Shown one piece after another: positions 37,249 to 45,835 of a DNA stretch of 64,000 nt. The DNA comes from Akkermansia muciniphila (GTDB taxonomy: Bacteria; Verrucomicrobiota; Verrucomicrobiia; Verrucomicrobiales; Akkermansiaceae). Below the pieces are notes generated by a model. The model had not been told where the DNA came from. It ran no database searches and worked only from the letters and a program-made list of their open reading frames with translations. Position 1 is the stretch's first letter. Each line of letters begins with the position of its first letter. The translations under genes and the position numbers were made by a program. Location of the stretch: assembly GCA_945874895.1 (NCBI GenBank), contig CAMCIC010000005.1:62001-126000 (forward strand), written 5' to 3'.

Positions 37249-39198
37249 ATGAGTAAGTCCATCGAAAGTCATCTCAGCGAAGAACGCGTATTCCTTCCCA
37301 GCAAGGAGTTTTCCGCTAAAGCCCGAATTTCCTCCCTCAGTCAGTATAAAAAACTCTACAAGGAATCCATCGAAAAACCCCAGCTCTTCTGGGGACGAGA
37401 GGCAAAAGAGCTCGATTGGCGTCAACCTTGGAGCAAAGCCTTGGAATGGAAAGCTCCATTTGCCAAGTGGTTTGTGGGCGGAAAATTGAATGTGGCAGAA
37501 AATTGCGTGGATCGTCATGCAAACAGCGCGCGGCGCAACAAGGCGGCCATCATTTTCGAAGGAGAACCCGGCGACAAAAGAGTGATCACCTACGGCCAGT
37601 TGCAACGTGAGGTTTGTCAATTCGCCAATGTGCTGGAAAAAAATGGAGTCAAGGCCAAGGATCGCGTTCTCGTTTACATGCCGATGATTCCCGAAGCGGC
37701 CGTCGCGATGTTGGCTTGCGCACGCATCGGCGCTGTGCATTCCGTCGTGTTCGGAGGATTTTCCGCCGATTCGATCGTTGATCGCCTAGAAGACTCGGGT
37801 GCTACCGTGATCATCACAGCGGACGGAGGCTGGCGTCGCGGCAAAGTGGTTCCGCTCAAGGACAACGTCGATGCGGCTCTGGAGAAATACAGTCACGTGC
37901 GCAAGGTGGTGGTGTTCCAACGTTGTGCGAATCCTGTCAGCATGGCTCCCACCCGCGATGTTTGGTGGCATGAAGAAGTAGCCGCAGTGAAACACACCCA
38001 CAAAGCAAAAGCTTTTGATTCCGAACATCCCCTATTCATTCTTTACACCTCTGGATCCACGGGGAAACCCAAAGGAATTCTGCACACCAGCGGCGGCTAT
38101 CTCACTGGCACCTATTCCACTTTCAAATACATCTTCGACATCCGCGAAGAGGATGTCTACTGGTGCACGGCTGATGTAGGATGGATCACTGGACATTCTT
38201 ACATCGTTTATGGTCCCCTCGCCAATGGTGCCACTCAGGTGATGTATGAAGGCGCTCCGAACCAACCCGACTTCGGGCGTTTTTGGAAAATCATCGAGGA
38301 GCATGGCGTTTCGATTTTCTACACTGCTCCCACCGCCATTCGCGCCTTTATCAAGGCGGGCGATCATTTCCCAGCAAATCATGATTTGTCATCACTGCGG
38401 CTGTTAGGCTCGGTGGGAGAGCCGATCAATCCCGAGGCATGGATGTGGTATCATGAAAAAATCGGCGGCAAACGCTGTCCGATTGTCGACACCTGGTGGC
38501 AAACGGAAACGGGCGCCATCATGATCAGTCCCTTGCCTGGCTGCACTCCCACCAAGCCGGGAACAGCCACGCTCCCTTTCTTTGGTGTCGATGCCGCCAT
38601 TCTCGATGAGACGGGCAAAGAGTGCAAAGCAAATGAAGGCGGCAAGTTAGTGATCCGCAAGCCCTGGCCCTCCATGACACGAACGATTTATGGTGATAAG
38701 AGCCGCTACACGAAAACCTATTGGTCAGACTACCCCGGCATCTACACCGCCGGTGACGGGGCTCGGCGCGACAAAGCGGGCAATTTCTGGATCGTCGGTC
38801 GGATCGACGATGTTCTGAACGTCTCCGGCCACCGTCTCGGCACGGCAGAAGTCGAGAGTTCGCTTGTATCTCACCCGGCAGTTGCGGAATCCGCCGTCGT
38901 AGGTCGCCCTGATGAGTTGAAAGGTCAGGGTGTCGTGTGCTTTGTTACTCTCAAGGAAACCCACCAACCCTCTGAAGCTCTGCGCAAGGAATTGCGTGAA
39001 CATGTCGGCAAGTCCATCGGCGCGATTGCCAAACCTGATGATGTCTATTTCGCACCCGCGTTACCCAAGACCCGCTCCGGAAAGATCATGCGTCGTTTGC
39101 TGAAGGAACTGGTCACCACTGGTGACATTTCTGGCAACATTACGACCCTTGACGACATGACTGTCATCTCCAATCTGAAGGCCGCCATGCAGGCCTAA
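37249..39198 (+). CDS. acs: Acetyl-CoA synthetase (AMP-forming)
   Basis: Acs activates acetate to acetyl-CoA through acetyl-AMP. The 649-residue protein has the P-loop-like [25 protein letters not shown], a YKTGD-like region [19 protein letters not shown], and the C-terminal [14 protein letters not shown] whose lysine is the usual acetylation-controlled residue. ATG 37249 is preferred; an in-frame TTG at 37234 is closer to the predicted transcription start. A coiled-coil gene follows 9 bases downstream. Confidence 0.96.
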   Translation: MSKSIESHLSEERVFLPSKEFSAKARISSLSQYKKLYKESIEKPQLFWGREAKELDWRQPWSKALEWKAPFAKWFVGGKLNVAENCVDRHANSARRNKAAIIFEGEPGDKRVITYGQLQREVCQFANVLEKNGVKAKDRVLVYMPMIPEAAVAMLACARIGAVHSVVFGGFSADSIVDRLEDSGATVIITADGGWRRGKVVPLKDNVDAALEKYSHVRKVVVFQRCANPVSMAPTRDVWWHEEVAAVKHTHKAKAFDSEHPLFILYTSGSTGKPKGILHTSGGYLTGTYSTFKYIFDIREEDVYWCTADVGWITGHSYIVYGPLANGATQVMYEGAPNQPDFGRFWKIIEEHGVSIFYTAPTAIRAFIKAGDHFPANHDLSSLRLLGSVGEPINPEAWMWYHEKIGGKRCPIVDTWWQTETGAIMISPLPGCTPTKPGTATLPFFGVDAAILDETGKECKANEGGKLVIRKPWPSMTRTIYGDKSRYTKTYWSDYPGIYTAGDGARRDKAGNFWIVGRIDDVLNVSGHRLGTAEVESSLVSHPAVAESAVVGRPDELKGQGVVCFVTLKETHQPSEALRKELREHVGKSIGAIAKPDDVYFAPALPKTRSGKIMRRLLKELVTTGDISGNITTLDDMTVISNLKAAMQA

Positions 39199-39207
39199 CC
39201 CAACGCC

Positions 39208-40077
39208 ATGACCCCCACCACCTATTACATCGCACTCATCGCCAAGTCCTTCGGACTGGAACGACGCAACAAAAGGCTAGCGGATGCTTCGTCCGAAATG
39301 GGTTTGTTGCGTGAGGCCGAGTATCAGCTGGGTAAATTGTTGTGGGAAAAAATCGAAAACATTGAAGAACTCTCCGTTGAATACTGGAATTTGCGCAAAT
39401 ATGTCAAAGAACATCATACGCACACCAAAACCGTCAACGAGCTCAACGAAAAACTAACAGCATTGCACGAAAAGCGCGCGGAGATTCTGAATGAAGATTC
39501 AGCCGAGCAGGATGAACTCTCTCAACAACGCGTGGATCTTTTGCGAAAACTGGAAGAACTCGCCTACAAAAGAGAGAGTGTAGTGCGTCGAGCAAGGGAA
39601 ATCCGCCGCATTCATGAAGGACATCTCACCAAAATCGAAGTGTTGGAGAGAGACGGCCATCACGCGGATGAAGTGGCTGCCGTAAAAAACGACATTGATG
39701 ACTTGAAGCAGGAGTTCCGCTCACTCAAGCAACAGCGCTCGGAAATGGGCGAGGAGCTTGAAAAAGGCGATCGGGAATTGGATGAAATCGATGACAAATT
39801 GCAACTGATCAAACAAGCGAGACGTGACCGCGCAGCCGTTGTATTTCAAGATATTGGCAGCATCAATCGCCAGTTATCCGATATTTCATCTGATATCGGC
39901 AATTGCGAAAATCAGATTCGCCACCTCCAAGCGGCCGTTGGCCGTCACATCAGTCGTTACTACAAACGTCATTCTCTATGCGGGGAAGTGGCTCAACACC
40001 AGCGAGCCATGGTTGAGGTCATGCGGATGCTGCGTATTTCGATTGCCATGAATCACAAGTTATCGGACTTCAAATAA
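39208..40077 (+). CDS. Coiled-coil protein of unknown function
   Basis: This 289-residue protein is not recognised. It is charged and almost entirely helical, with heptad-like runs of Leu, Glu, Lys and Arg from about 30 to 240 and no membrane segment or signal peptide. A low-hydrophobic C-terminal part (250-289) contains one Cys and HISRYYKRHSLC. It begins 9 bases after acs in the same direction, so it is probably co-transcribed with it. It meets the Y-family polymerase gene tail to tail. Confidence 0.8.
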   Translation: MTPTTYYIALIAKSFGLERRNKRLADASSEMGLLREAEYQLGKLLWEKIENIEELSVEYWNLRKYVKEHHTHTKTVNELNEKLTALHEKRAEILNEDSAEQDELSQQRVDLLRKLEELAYKRESVVRRAREIRRIHEGHLTKIEVLERDGHHADEVAAVKNDIDDLKQEFRSLKQQRSEMGEELEKGDRELDEIDDKLQLIKQARRDRAAVVFQDIGSINRQLSDISSDIGNCENQIRHLQAAVGRHISRYYKRHSLCGEVAQHQRAMVEVMRMLRISIAMNHKLSDFK

Positions 40078-40101
40078 GGCCGCCTACTCCTACAGGGGAG
40101 A

Positions 40102-41322
40102 TCACACATCGGGCAGTGATTGAAACGCGATACGCGGCACGTCTTCTGAAAGTGCCGCCTGGGCGGAACCGAACCACAAGGCCTTCGCACCATGACGTTT
40201 GGCAACCTGATCGAGCAATCGACTCAACGCCATTTCCCGCGGATCTGGCGCAAACAGTGGCAGCCTAGGATCCGAATGCGTGAGGAGTCGGGACAAATCT
40301 ACCCCCACCGCAAACGGATGACTCAAGGACTGCGGTCGCTCCAGCCAAAGGGCTCTCCACACTTCGAGCAAGACGCGAATCTCCTGTGTCGAAGGAAACC
40401 GCGCCATCACCGACCACGAAGGAACATTCATATCGCGACTGGATTTCACCTTGATATGCATTTCTCCACATTCATAACCTTCACGCCTCAAACGCAAAGC
40501 CGCTTTGTAAACCAATCGTTCCAGCATGGCCCTCGCGCCATCCTCATGGCGCAAGCGAGGATGCAGGATTTTCGAATGCCCGATCTGACGTGCGACGATT
40601 TCAGGCCTCACCGGTTCAATGCCATGCAATGACTGCCAGAAACGCTCACCCTCGATTCCCCCCCACACCGCCCGCAGTTGTCGGGGGGTAGCCTCCCACA
40701 ATTGCCGTACCGTTCGAATGCCTCGTATTTTTAGACGCTCATGCATGTTCGCGCCTATGCCGCATAAATCGCGCAATTCCAGCTCAAAAAACTCCGATCC
40801 AGGTTGTTGCGCGTCCAACCATACCAGCCCATCGGGTTTGTGCATATCGCTTGCGGTTTTAGCCAAGAACACCGTGGGAGCTAGGCCGATCGAACAGGTC
40901 AGAGGATCGCCAAAATCGCTTGCCAAGCGACGTTTTACTTGCAAAGCGATTTGCCAGACTTTTTCTTTTTCAGCATAAGGTCCGGTAAACACCGCATACA
41001 ACTCATCAATCGAGCAAACCTTTTCTACGGGGATCTCCTCTTCGATCAAAGATATCAACCGACGGTGATAGTTCATGTATTTCACCGCATCACTGAGCAC
41101 CAGAATGATCCCAGGACAGCGGGCGCGCGCTTCGCGCACAGGAGTGCCCGTCTTGATGCCGTAACGCTTTGCTTCCCGGCTCGCCGCAATGCAGCAAGTG
41201 GCATCTGTCATGCTCGCAATCACCGCCACCGGCTTACCGCGCAAAAGAGGATTGGCGTGCTGCTCCACAGCCGCGAAATAACTATTGAAATCCACAAAAC
41301 AAACCGTACGCCTCACGCTCAA
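40102..41322 (-). CDS. Y-family (translesion) DNA polymerase
   Basis: The 406-residue protein is a UmuC/DinB-type polymerase that copies damaged DNA. The catalytic acidic residues lie in CFVDFNSYFAAVEQ (near 8-21) and CSIDELYAVF (near 103-112). A helix-hairpin-helix region follows (LCGIGANMHERLKIRGIRT), and the little-finger domain is C-terminal. No UmuD gene is adjacent and the C-terminal beta-clamp motif is not obvious. The start is TTG 41322 or GTG 41316. A Verrucomicrobia-type LexA box lies immediately upstream, so SOS control is likely. Confidence 0.9.
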   Translation of the reverse strand: MSVRRTVCFVDFNSYFAAVEQHANPLLRGKPVAVIASMTDATCCIAASREAKRYGIKTGTPVREARARCPGIILVLSDAVKYMNYHRRLISLIEEEIPVEKVCSIDELYAVFTGPYAEKEKVWQIALQVKRRLASDFGDPLTCSIGLAPTVFLAKTASDMHKPDGLVWLDAQQPGSEFFELELRDLCGIGANMHERLKIRGIRTVRQLWEATPRQLRAVWGGIEGERFWQSLHGIEPVRPEIVARQIGHSKILHPRLRHEDGARAMLERLVYKAALRLRREGYECGEMHIKVKSSRDMNVPSWSVMARFPSTQEIRVLLEVWRALWLERPQSLSHPFAVGVDLSRLLTHSDPRLPLFAPDPREMALSRLLDQVAKRHGAKALWFGSAQAALSEDVPRIAFQSLPDV

Positions 41323-41325
41323 TAT

Positions 41326-41339
41326 TGTTCATTTGAACA
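41326..41339. promoter_or_regulatory. LexA-type SOS box (Verrucomicrobia consensus)
   Basis: TGTTCATTTGAACA fits TGTTC-N4-GAACA exactly, the 14-bp palindrome described for LexA in Verrucomicrobia. On the minus strand it lies between a TTGCAT (-35) and an AACAAT (-10) spaced 17 bases, so bound LexA would cover the polymerase promoter. The site ends 3 bases before the TTG start codon. Confidence 0.75.
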
Positions 41340-41389
41340 CTTTTTGATGCAAGTCGATTTTTAGAATTTTTTTCCTGCCATTGACGCAC

Positions 41390-41407
41390 TTGTCGATGAC
41401 TCGACAA
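41390..41407. repeat. Inverted repeat, candidate operator
   Basis: TTGTCGA (41390-41396) and TCGACAA (41401-41407) are perfect inverted arms with a TGAC centre. They lie just after a TTGACG hexamer (41381-41386) and 75 bases before the second Gfo/Idh/MocA gene. No T-run follows, so it is not a terminator. Confidence 0.45.
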
Positions 41408-41481
41408 AAGAACCCTGAATTCCCATGGATGACACAGAATCATCTTACGTGAAAAAATGACGCATGGTAATTCTAAGTCTC

Positions 41482-42606
41482 ATGTCAGACATTAATATTG
41501 CGATCGTAGGACTTGGTTTCGGTGCCGAGTTCATTCCCATTTATCAGAGACTCAAAGGCGTCAACATGTATGCCATTTGCCAGCGTACCCGCTCTAAGCT
41601 CGACGAGGTGGGCGACAAGTTCGGCATCGCCGTGCGCTACGAAAGTTACGAAGAGTTGCTCAAGGACCCTAACATCCACGCGGTTCACATCAACTCCCCC
41701 ATTCCAGATCATGCTGCGCAAACCATCGCAGCCCTGAAAGCAGGAAAACACGTGGCTTGCACGGTGCCTATGGCAACATCGGTCGAGGACTGCAAAACCA
41801 TCGTCGATCTCGTCAAACAAACGGGTCGAAAATACATGATGATGGAAACAGTTTGCTACGCCCGTGAGTTCCTGTTCATGAAGGAGCTCTACGACAAGGG
41901 TGAACTGGGCAAAATCCAGTTTCTCAAAGCTTCTCACCAGCAGGATATGGAAGGTTGGCCGGGCTACTGGCCGGGTCTGCCCCCCATGCATTACGCCACT
42001 CACTGCGTAGGCCCCATCCTCGGACTTACTCGTGGCGAGGCGGAATACGTTTCCTGCTTCGGCTCCGGTACCATTCACGAGTCCATGCATGATTGCTATG
42101 GCTCTCCCTTTGCTGTGGAAACCACGCACATCAAGTTCAAGGACAGCGATGTGTCAGCTCACGTCTATCGGTCACTCTTTGATGTGGCTCGTCAATATCG
42201 CGAGTCATTCGAAGTGTATGGTCAGAAGAAATCCGTCGAATGGCCGCTCATCGAACATCGTCCGCTGGTGATCCACACAGCGAAAAAACCGGAACCAGAA
42301 ATTCCTGAGGAAGTGACTTGCCCTGACTTTGCTCACTACCTGCCGGAGGAGATTCAACTTTTCACGACCGGAGGAGTTTATGGCGGTGAAAGCGGCGAAG
42401 AACACCTTTCCTTCACCCAAGGTGCGGGACACGGCGGTTCTCATCCGCATCTGGTCTATCAGTTTGTGAAAATGCTGCAAAGCGGCGTTGATGCCTATCC
42501 CAACGCCATCGAGTCCGCCAACATCACCTGCACGGGCATTCTGTCTCACGAGTCCGCCATGAAAGGCGGCGAGCTCATTCGCCTGCCAGAATGGACTCAT
42601 CGTTGA
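41482..42606 (+). CDS. Gfo/Idh/MocA family oxidoreductase (second)
   Basis: The 374-residue protein has the Rossmann start INIAIVGLGFGAEFIP and the family block ALKAGKHVACTVPMA, where the usual EKP is replaced by TVP. The lysine of EKP is a conserved family feature, so this enzyme could be atypical or use a different catalytic group. CYGSPFAVETTHIKF and GHGGSHPHLVYQFVKML belong to the C-terminal substrate domain. It is a single-gene unit closed by a strong terminator. ATG 41482 removes six residues of upstream open frame. Confidence 0.85.
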   Translation: MSDINIAIVGLGFGAEFIPIYQRLKGVNMYAICQRTRSKLDEVGDKFGIAVRYESYEELLKDPNIHAVHINSPIPDHAAQTIAALKAGKHVACTVPMATSVEDCKTIVDLVKQTGRKYMMMETVCYAREFLFMKELYDKGELGKIQFLKASHQQDMEGWPGYWPGLPPMHYATHCVGPILGLTRGEAEYVSCFGSGTIHESMHDCYGSPFAVETTHIKFKDSDVSAHVYRSLFDVARQYRESFEVYGQKKSVEWPLIEHRPLVIHTAKKPEPEIPEEVTCPDFAHYLPEEIQLFTTGGVYGGESGEEHLSFTQGAGHGGSHPHLVYQFVKMLQSGVDAYPNAIESANITCTGILSHESAMKGGELIRLPEWTHR

Positions 42607-42631
42607 TGAGATAGGGTTTTTGCTTCACCAA

Positions 42632-42664
42632 AACGCTGCCGCATCGACGCGGCGGCGTTTTTTT
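42632..42664 (+). terminator. Intrinsic terminator after the Gfo/Idh/MocA gene
   Basis: AACGCTGCCGC and GCGGCGGCGTT pair across a 6-base loop (42632-42659 approximately) with one T-G mismatch, followed by a T-run to 42664. It lies 25 bases after the stop codon at 42606. Confidence 0.88.
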
Positions 42665-42756
42665 GTCTCTCCCCTCCCGTTGACTGAACCCTGACGACCG
42701 ATCATGCGCCGATTGCGAGTTGCCCCAGTTCGCGGCTTGTGCTTGATTTTCACTCC

Positions 42757-43578
42757 ATGCCTGAACTGCCTGAAGTAGAAACAACGCGTCTCGGGATCCT
42801 TCCCCATGTGAGAAACGCTCTCATCAAAGAAGTCATCGTGCGGCGCCGCGATTTGCGCCAAGCGGTGCCGGAGTCCTTAGCCGAGATCGAGGGCTTGCGC
42901 GTCATCGATGTCACACGCCGCGCGAAGTATCTCATTCTCCATCTGGAAGAGAATCATACAGTCCTCATCCACCTCGGCATGTCAGGCAGTTTGCGCATCG
43001 TAGATCCTTCTGTCCACTACCGCACTCACGATCATATCGCGTTCACTCTCTCAACCGGAAAAGAACTGCGTTTCCATGATCCGCGCCGGTTTGGTATCGT
43101 GACCCATGCGGTGTTGCGTGATCCCCTCACCCATCCGCTATTTTCTTCGTTAGGCCCTGAACCGCTGCAGCCAGAATTCGATGCCGCTTATCTCAAACAT
43201 GCATTGCGTTCTCTGCAACGCCCGATCAAACTGGCCATCATGGACAACGCCATCGTCGTGGGCGTAGGAAACATCTATGCCTCCGAATCGTTGCTTCACG
43301 CTGGCATCCAGCCGACGACTCCCTCATGCAAACTGTCCCTACCGCGCCTACAACGTTTGGTGGATGCCATCAAAATGGTGTTGGAAAAATCCATTGCACA
43401 GGGAGGCACAACCTTGAGAGATTTTCTACGGGAAAATGGCGAACCAGGATATTTTCGTCAGGAATTGCTTGTGTATGAGCGGGAGGGGCAACCCTGCCGT
43501 ATCTGTCACACTCCCATCCGCAAAATCATCTTAGGCCAACGCAGCACATATTTTTGCAACAAGTGTCAAAAGCGTTAG
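42757..43578 (+). CDS. mutM: Formamidopyrimidine-DNA glycosylase
   Basis: MutM/Fpg excises oxidised purines such as 8-oxoguanine and cuts the abasic site. The mature N-terminus PELPEVETT supplies the catalytic Pro2 and Glu3; a conserved lysine lies in HLGMSGSLR. The helix-two-turn-helix has MDNAIVVGVGNIYASE, and the C-terminal zinc finger has C-x2-C (CRIC) and C-x2-C (CNKC). At 273 residues the length is normal. ATG 42757 is fixed by the required PELPE start; the gene converges on argB with a 9-base gap. Confidence 0.96.
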   Translation: MPELPEVETTRLGILPHVRNALIKEVIVRRRDLRQAVPESLAEIEGLRVIDVTRRAKYLILHLEENHTVLIHLGMSGSLRIVDPSVHYRTHDHIAFTLSTGKELRFHDPRRFGIVTHAVLRDPLTHPLFSSLGPEPLQPEFDAAYLKHALRSLQRPIKLAIMDNAIVVGVGNIYASESLLHAGIQPTTPSCKLSLPRLQRLVDAIKMVLEKSIAQGGTTLRDFLRENGEPGYFRQELLVYEREGQPCRICHTPIRKIILGQRSTYFCNKCQKR

Positions 43579-43587
43579 CAAAGTCCA

Positions 43588-44466
43588 TCAGCGAGATACC
43601 TCGGTTCCGATCCCCGACTCGGTAAAAATTTCTAACAACAGCGCATGAGGCAATCGTCCATCGATGAAGTGCACCTTGCGCACACCGGCATTCAGAGCAT
43701 CCATGGCACTCTTGATTTTGGGAATCATGCCACCGGAAATGGTGCCATCAGCGATCATGGCATCCGCTTGCGCACGGTTGACCGATTTGATCAAAGTATT
43801 CGGATCCTTGGGGTCACGCATGAGACCGGGGACATCGGAAAGATACACGAGCTTCGCCACGCGCAATTCTTTTGCAAGTGCGGCAGCGGCCAAATCGGCA
43901 TTGATGTTGAGAGGCTTTCCTGTGGATAGTTCGGCAGCCAAGGGAGAAATCACAGGCACGATGCCGGCATTGTGCGCCGATTCCATCCGGCCTAACTGAC
44001 AGCCGACCACCTCGCCGACGCGACCGATGTCCACACGCTGCCCCTCTGCATCGGCTACCTTCATTTTTTCGCCAAAAAAAACATCGGTGCCGGGAATGCC
44101 CACAGCCTTGCCACCGTATTCGCGAATCATGCGAACGAGCCCGGGATTGATCTCCTCCGATAGCACCTGTTCCACAATCGAGATTGCCTCATCAGTTGTC
44201 ACACGAAAGCCACCCACAAATTTCGCCTCCAGTCCGGCGGTCTCCATGGCGGCGGAAATCGCTTTGCCACCACCGTGCACCACAATCGGATTGATCCCTG
44301 CAACTTCAAGAAAAACAATGTCGCGCATCACCTTGGCGACCAACTCGGGATTTTCCATGGCCGAGCCCCCCATCTTCACCAGAACGGTTTTCCCACGAAA
44401 AGCCTGAAGGTAAGGCAATGCTTCGATCAATGCTTCAGCTTTGGCGGTGGACTGGGTCAAACTCAT
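43588..44466 (-). CDS. argB: Acetylglutamate kinase
   Basis: ArgB phosphorylates N-acetyl-L-glutamate, the second step of arginine synthesis. The 292-residue protein has KTVLVKMGGSAM with the phosphate-binding lysine, VVHGGGKAIS, GFRVTTDEAI, NINADLAAAALA and GTISGGMIPKI. A conserved N-terminal helix (about 1-20) is typical of arginine-sensitive ArgB hexamers. ATG 44466 is preferred over an upstream in-frame start at 44679. It is divergent from apt; no other arg gene is nearby. Confidence 0.95.
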   Translation of the reverse strand: MSLTQSTAKAEALIEALPYLQAFRGKTVLVKMGGSAMENPELVAKVMRDIVFLEVAGINPIVVHGGGKAISAAMETAGLEAKFVGGFRVTTDEAISIVEQVLSEEINPGLVRMIREYGGKAVGIPGTDVFFGEKMKVADAEGQRVDIGRVGEVVGCQLGRMESAHNAGIVPVISPLAAELSTGKPLNINADLAAAALAKELRVAKLVYLSDVPGLMRDPKDPNTLIKSVNRAQADAMIADGTISGGMIPKIKSAMDALNAGVRKVHFIDGRLPHALLLEIFTESGIGTEVSR

Positions 44467-44565
44467 GGCCAAATCAAGCCACAATCGACGCAAGAAATCC
44501 ACTGCTTTCTTTCGCACGGCAGAATCCGGCTTGCCAATCCGCAGTGTTTTTCTTCTGATGATGAC

Positions 44566-45090
44566 ATGGCATCTTCGCAACACCTTCGAGCCGCCGTTCG
44601 TGACATTCCAGATTTCCCCCAACCTGGCATTCTCTTCAAAGACATCACCCCTGTCCTCGCCGACGGCAAGTTGTTTCACGACAGCATCACTCTGCTCTGC
44701 GCCTCCGCAGGAGATCTCACGATCGACAAAGTCGTGGGCATCGACGCCCGTGGTTTCATCTTCGCAGCTGCTGTAGCCGATCGCTTGGGCATCGGCTTCG
44801 TGCCCGTGCGCAAGGCCGGCAAACTGCCGTGGAAAACTCGTGGACTGGCCTATTCGTTAGAATACGGAGAAAATGTCATCGAACTGCACGAGGACTCTGT
44901 GCAACCAGGTGAGAACATTCTGTTAGTCGATGATTTGCTCGCCACGGGTGGCACTGCCGCAGCTGCCGCGCAGTTGATCCAATCGCTGGGTGCCAAGCTC
45001 GTGGGTGCCTCATTTTTCATCGAACTCACCGATCTCAAAGGGCGGGAGAAGATGCCCGACGTGCCCATTCATGCAATTTTGAGTTACTGA
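44566..45090 (+). CDS. apt: Adenine phosphoribosyltransferase
   Basis: Apt salvages adenine to AMP with PRPP. The 174-residue protein has the N-terminal VRDIPDFPQPGILFKDITP, GIDARGFIFAAAVADRL, RKAGKLPW, and the PRPP-binding loop NILLVDDLLATGGTAAAA. ATG 44566 gives the family start; another ATG 5 bases upstream is in a different frame. Its stop lies inside the last bases of the opposing SprT-like gene, an overlap of 7 bases. Confidence 0.95.
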   Translation: MASSQHLRAAVRDIPDFPQPGILFKDITPVLADGKLFHDSITLLCASAGDLTIDKVVGIDARGFIFAAAVADRLGIGFVPVRKAGKLPWKTRGLAYSLEYGENVIELHEDSVQPGENILLVDDLLATGGTAAAAAQLIQSLGAKLVGASFFIELTDLKGREKMPDVPIHAILSY

Positions 45091-45662
45091 TCCCAAGCAG
45101 CTTTTCGCACAAAACGGAACCGAGGATCATACCTACCACCGTTGAAATCTGCGCAACAACGACGGCATGCCAAATGTTTTTTCATGGGGCGCACGCGAGG
45201 TATTTCCGTGTGGCACTGGGGACAATGGTAAAGATAACGGATCTTCTGCTTTCGCGCTGGCAAAGGAAGACGATGGCAGGCTTTCTCACCAGGGATTCCC
45301 AAATCTGCGCATGCTCTCCGCCACTCCGCACCGTGGGGCGATATGCGCTTCCCCTTATTTCGCTGCGCAGCCACGAGATGGGCGAGTTCATGACGGAGAA
45401 TGACTTGAATGTGCTGCGGGTCCAAGGATTGAAGCCGAGGGTTCATTTCGATCTGGAGTTCTAACAACCATGCGCGCCCCGCAGTGGATCGCATGCGAGG
45501 ATTCCAGACAACAACGACGTTGACGGCCAAATGCTCCAAACCCAGATCGCGAGCCAGTTGCTGACACAACTCGGTCAAGGGAGGATCGATCTCACGACGG
45601 ATCGGCAAGCGAGAATTCGTGGTTGTAGGAGGAACCAACCAGTGAAAAACCGACTGCCACAT
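45084..45662 (-). CDS. SprT-like zinc metalloprotease with zinc ribbon
   Basis: The 192-residue protein has the HELAH metalloprotease motif (H91, E92, H95) and a C-terminal zinc ribbon with C147, C150, C166 and C169. This combination is that of the SprT/Spartan family, several of which act in DNA-protein crosslink repair in eukaryotes; bacterial members are poorly studied. The start is uncertain: ATG 45662, ATG 45674 or GTG 45704. It converges on apt with a 7-base overlap. Confidence 0.82.
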   Translation of the reverse strand: MWQSVFHWLVPPTTTNSRLPIRREIDPPLTELCQQLARDLGLEHLAVNVVVVWNPRMRSTAGRAWLLELQIEMNPRLQSLDPQHIQVILRHELAHLVAAQRNKGKRISPHGAEWRRACADLGIPGEKACHRLPLPARKQKIRYLYHCPQCHTEIPRVRPMKKHLACRRCCADFNGGRYDPRFRFVRKAAWDQ

Positions 45663-45835
45663 TTTTCGCCGCATGCAGGAAATGCATAGCGCAGGGCCGC
45701 GCACCTGACAAGCCGATGCAGGTTGTTTGTGATGCAGTCGGCAGAGAGATCAGATGCCAGTCCATCCAATTCTCATTGTTTTGAATCGCGGATTTGACAG
45801 ATGCCCAAAGGCGTTTACAATCCTCCCTCACGAGA

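Noticed and set aside
40078-40101. Small hairpin between the coiled-coil gene and the polymerase gene as a terminator
   Set aside because: The stem is only four to five pairs and there is no T-run on either strand.
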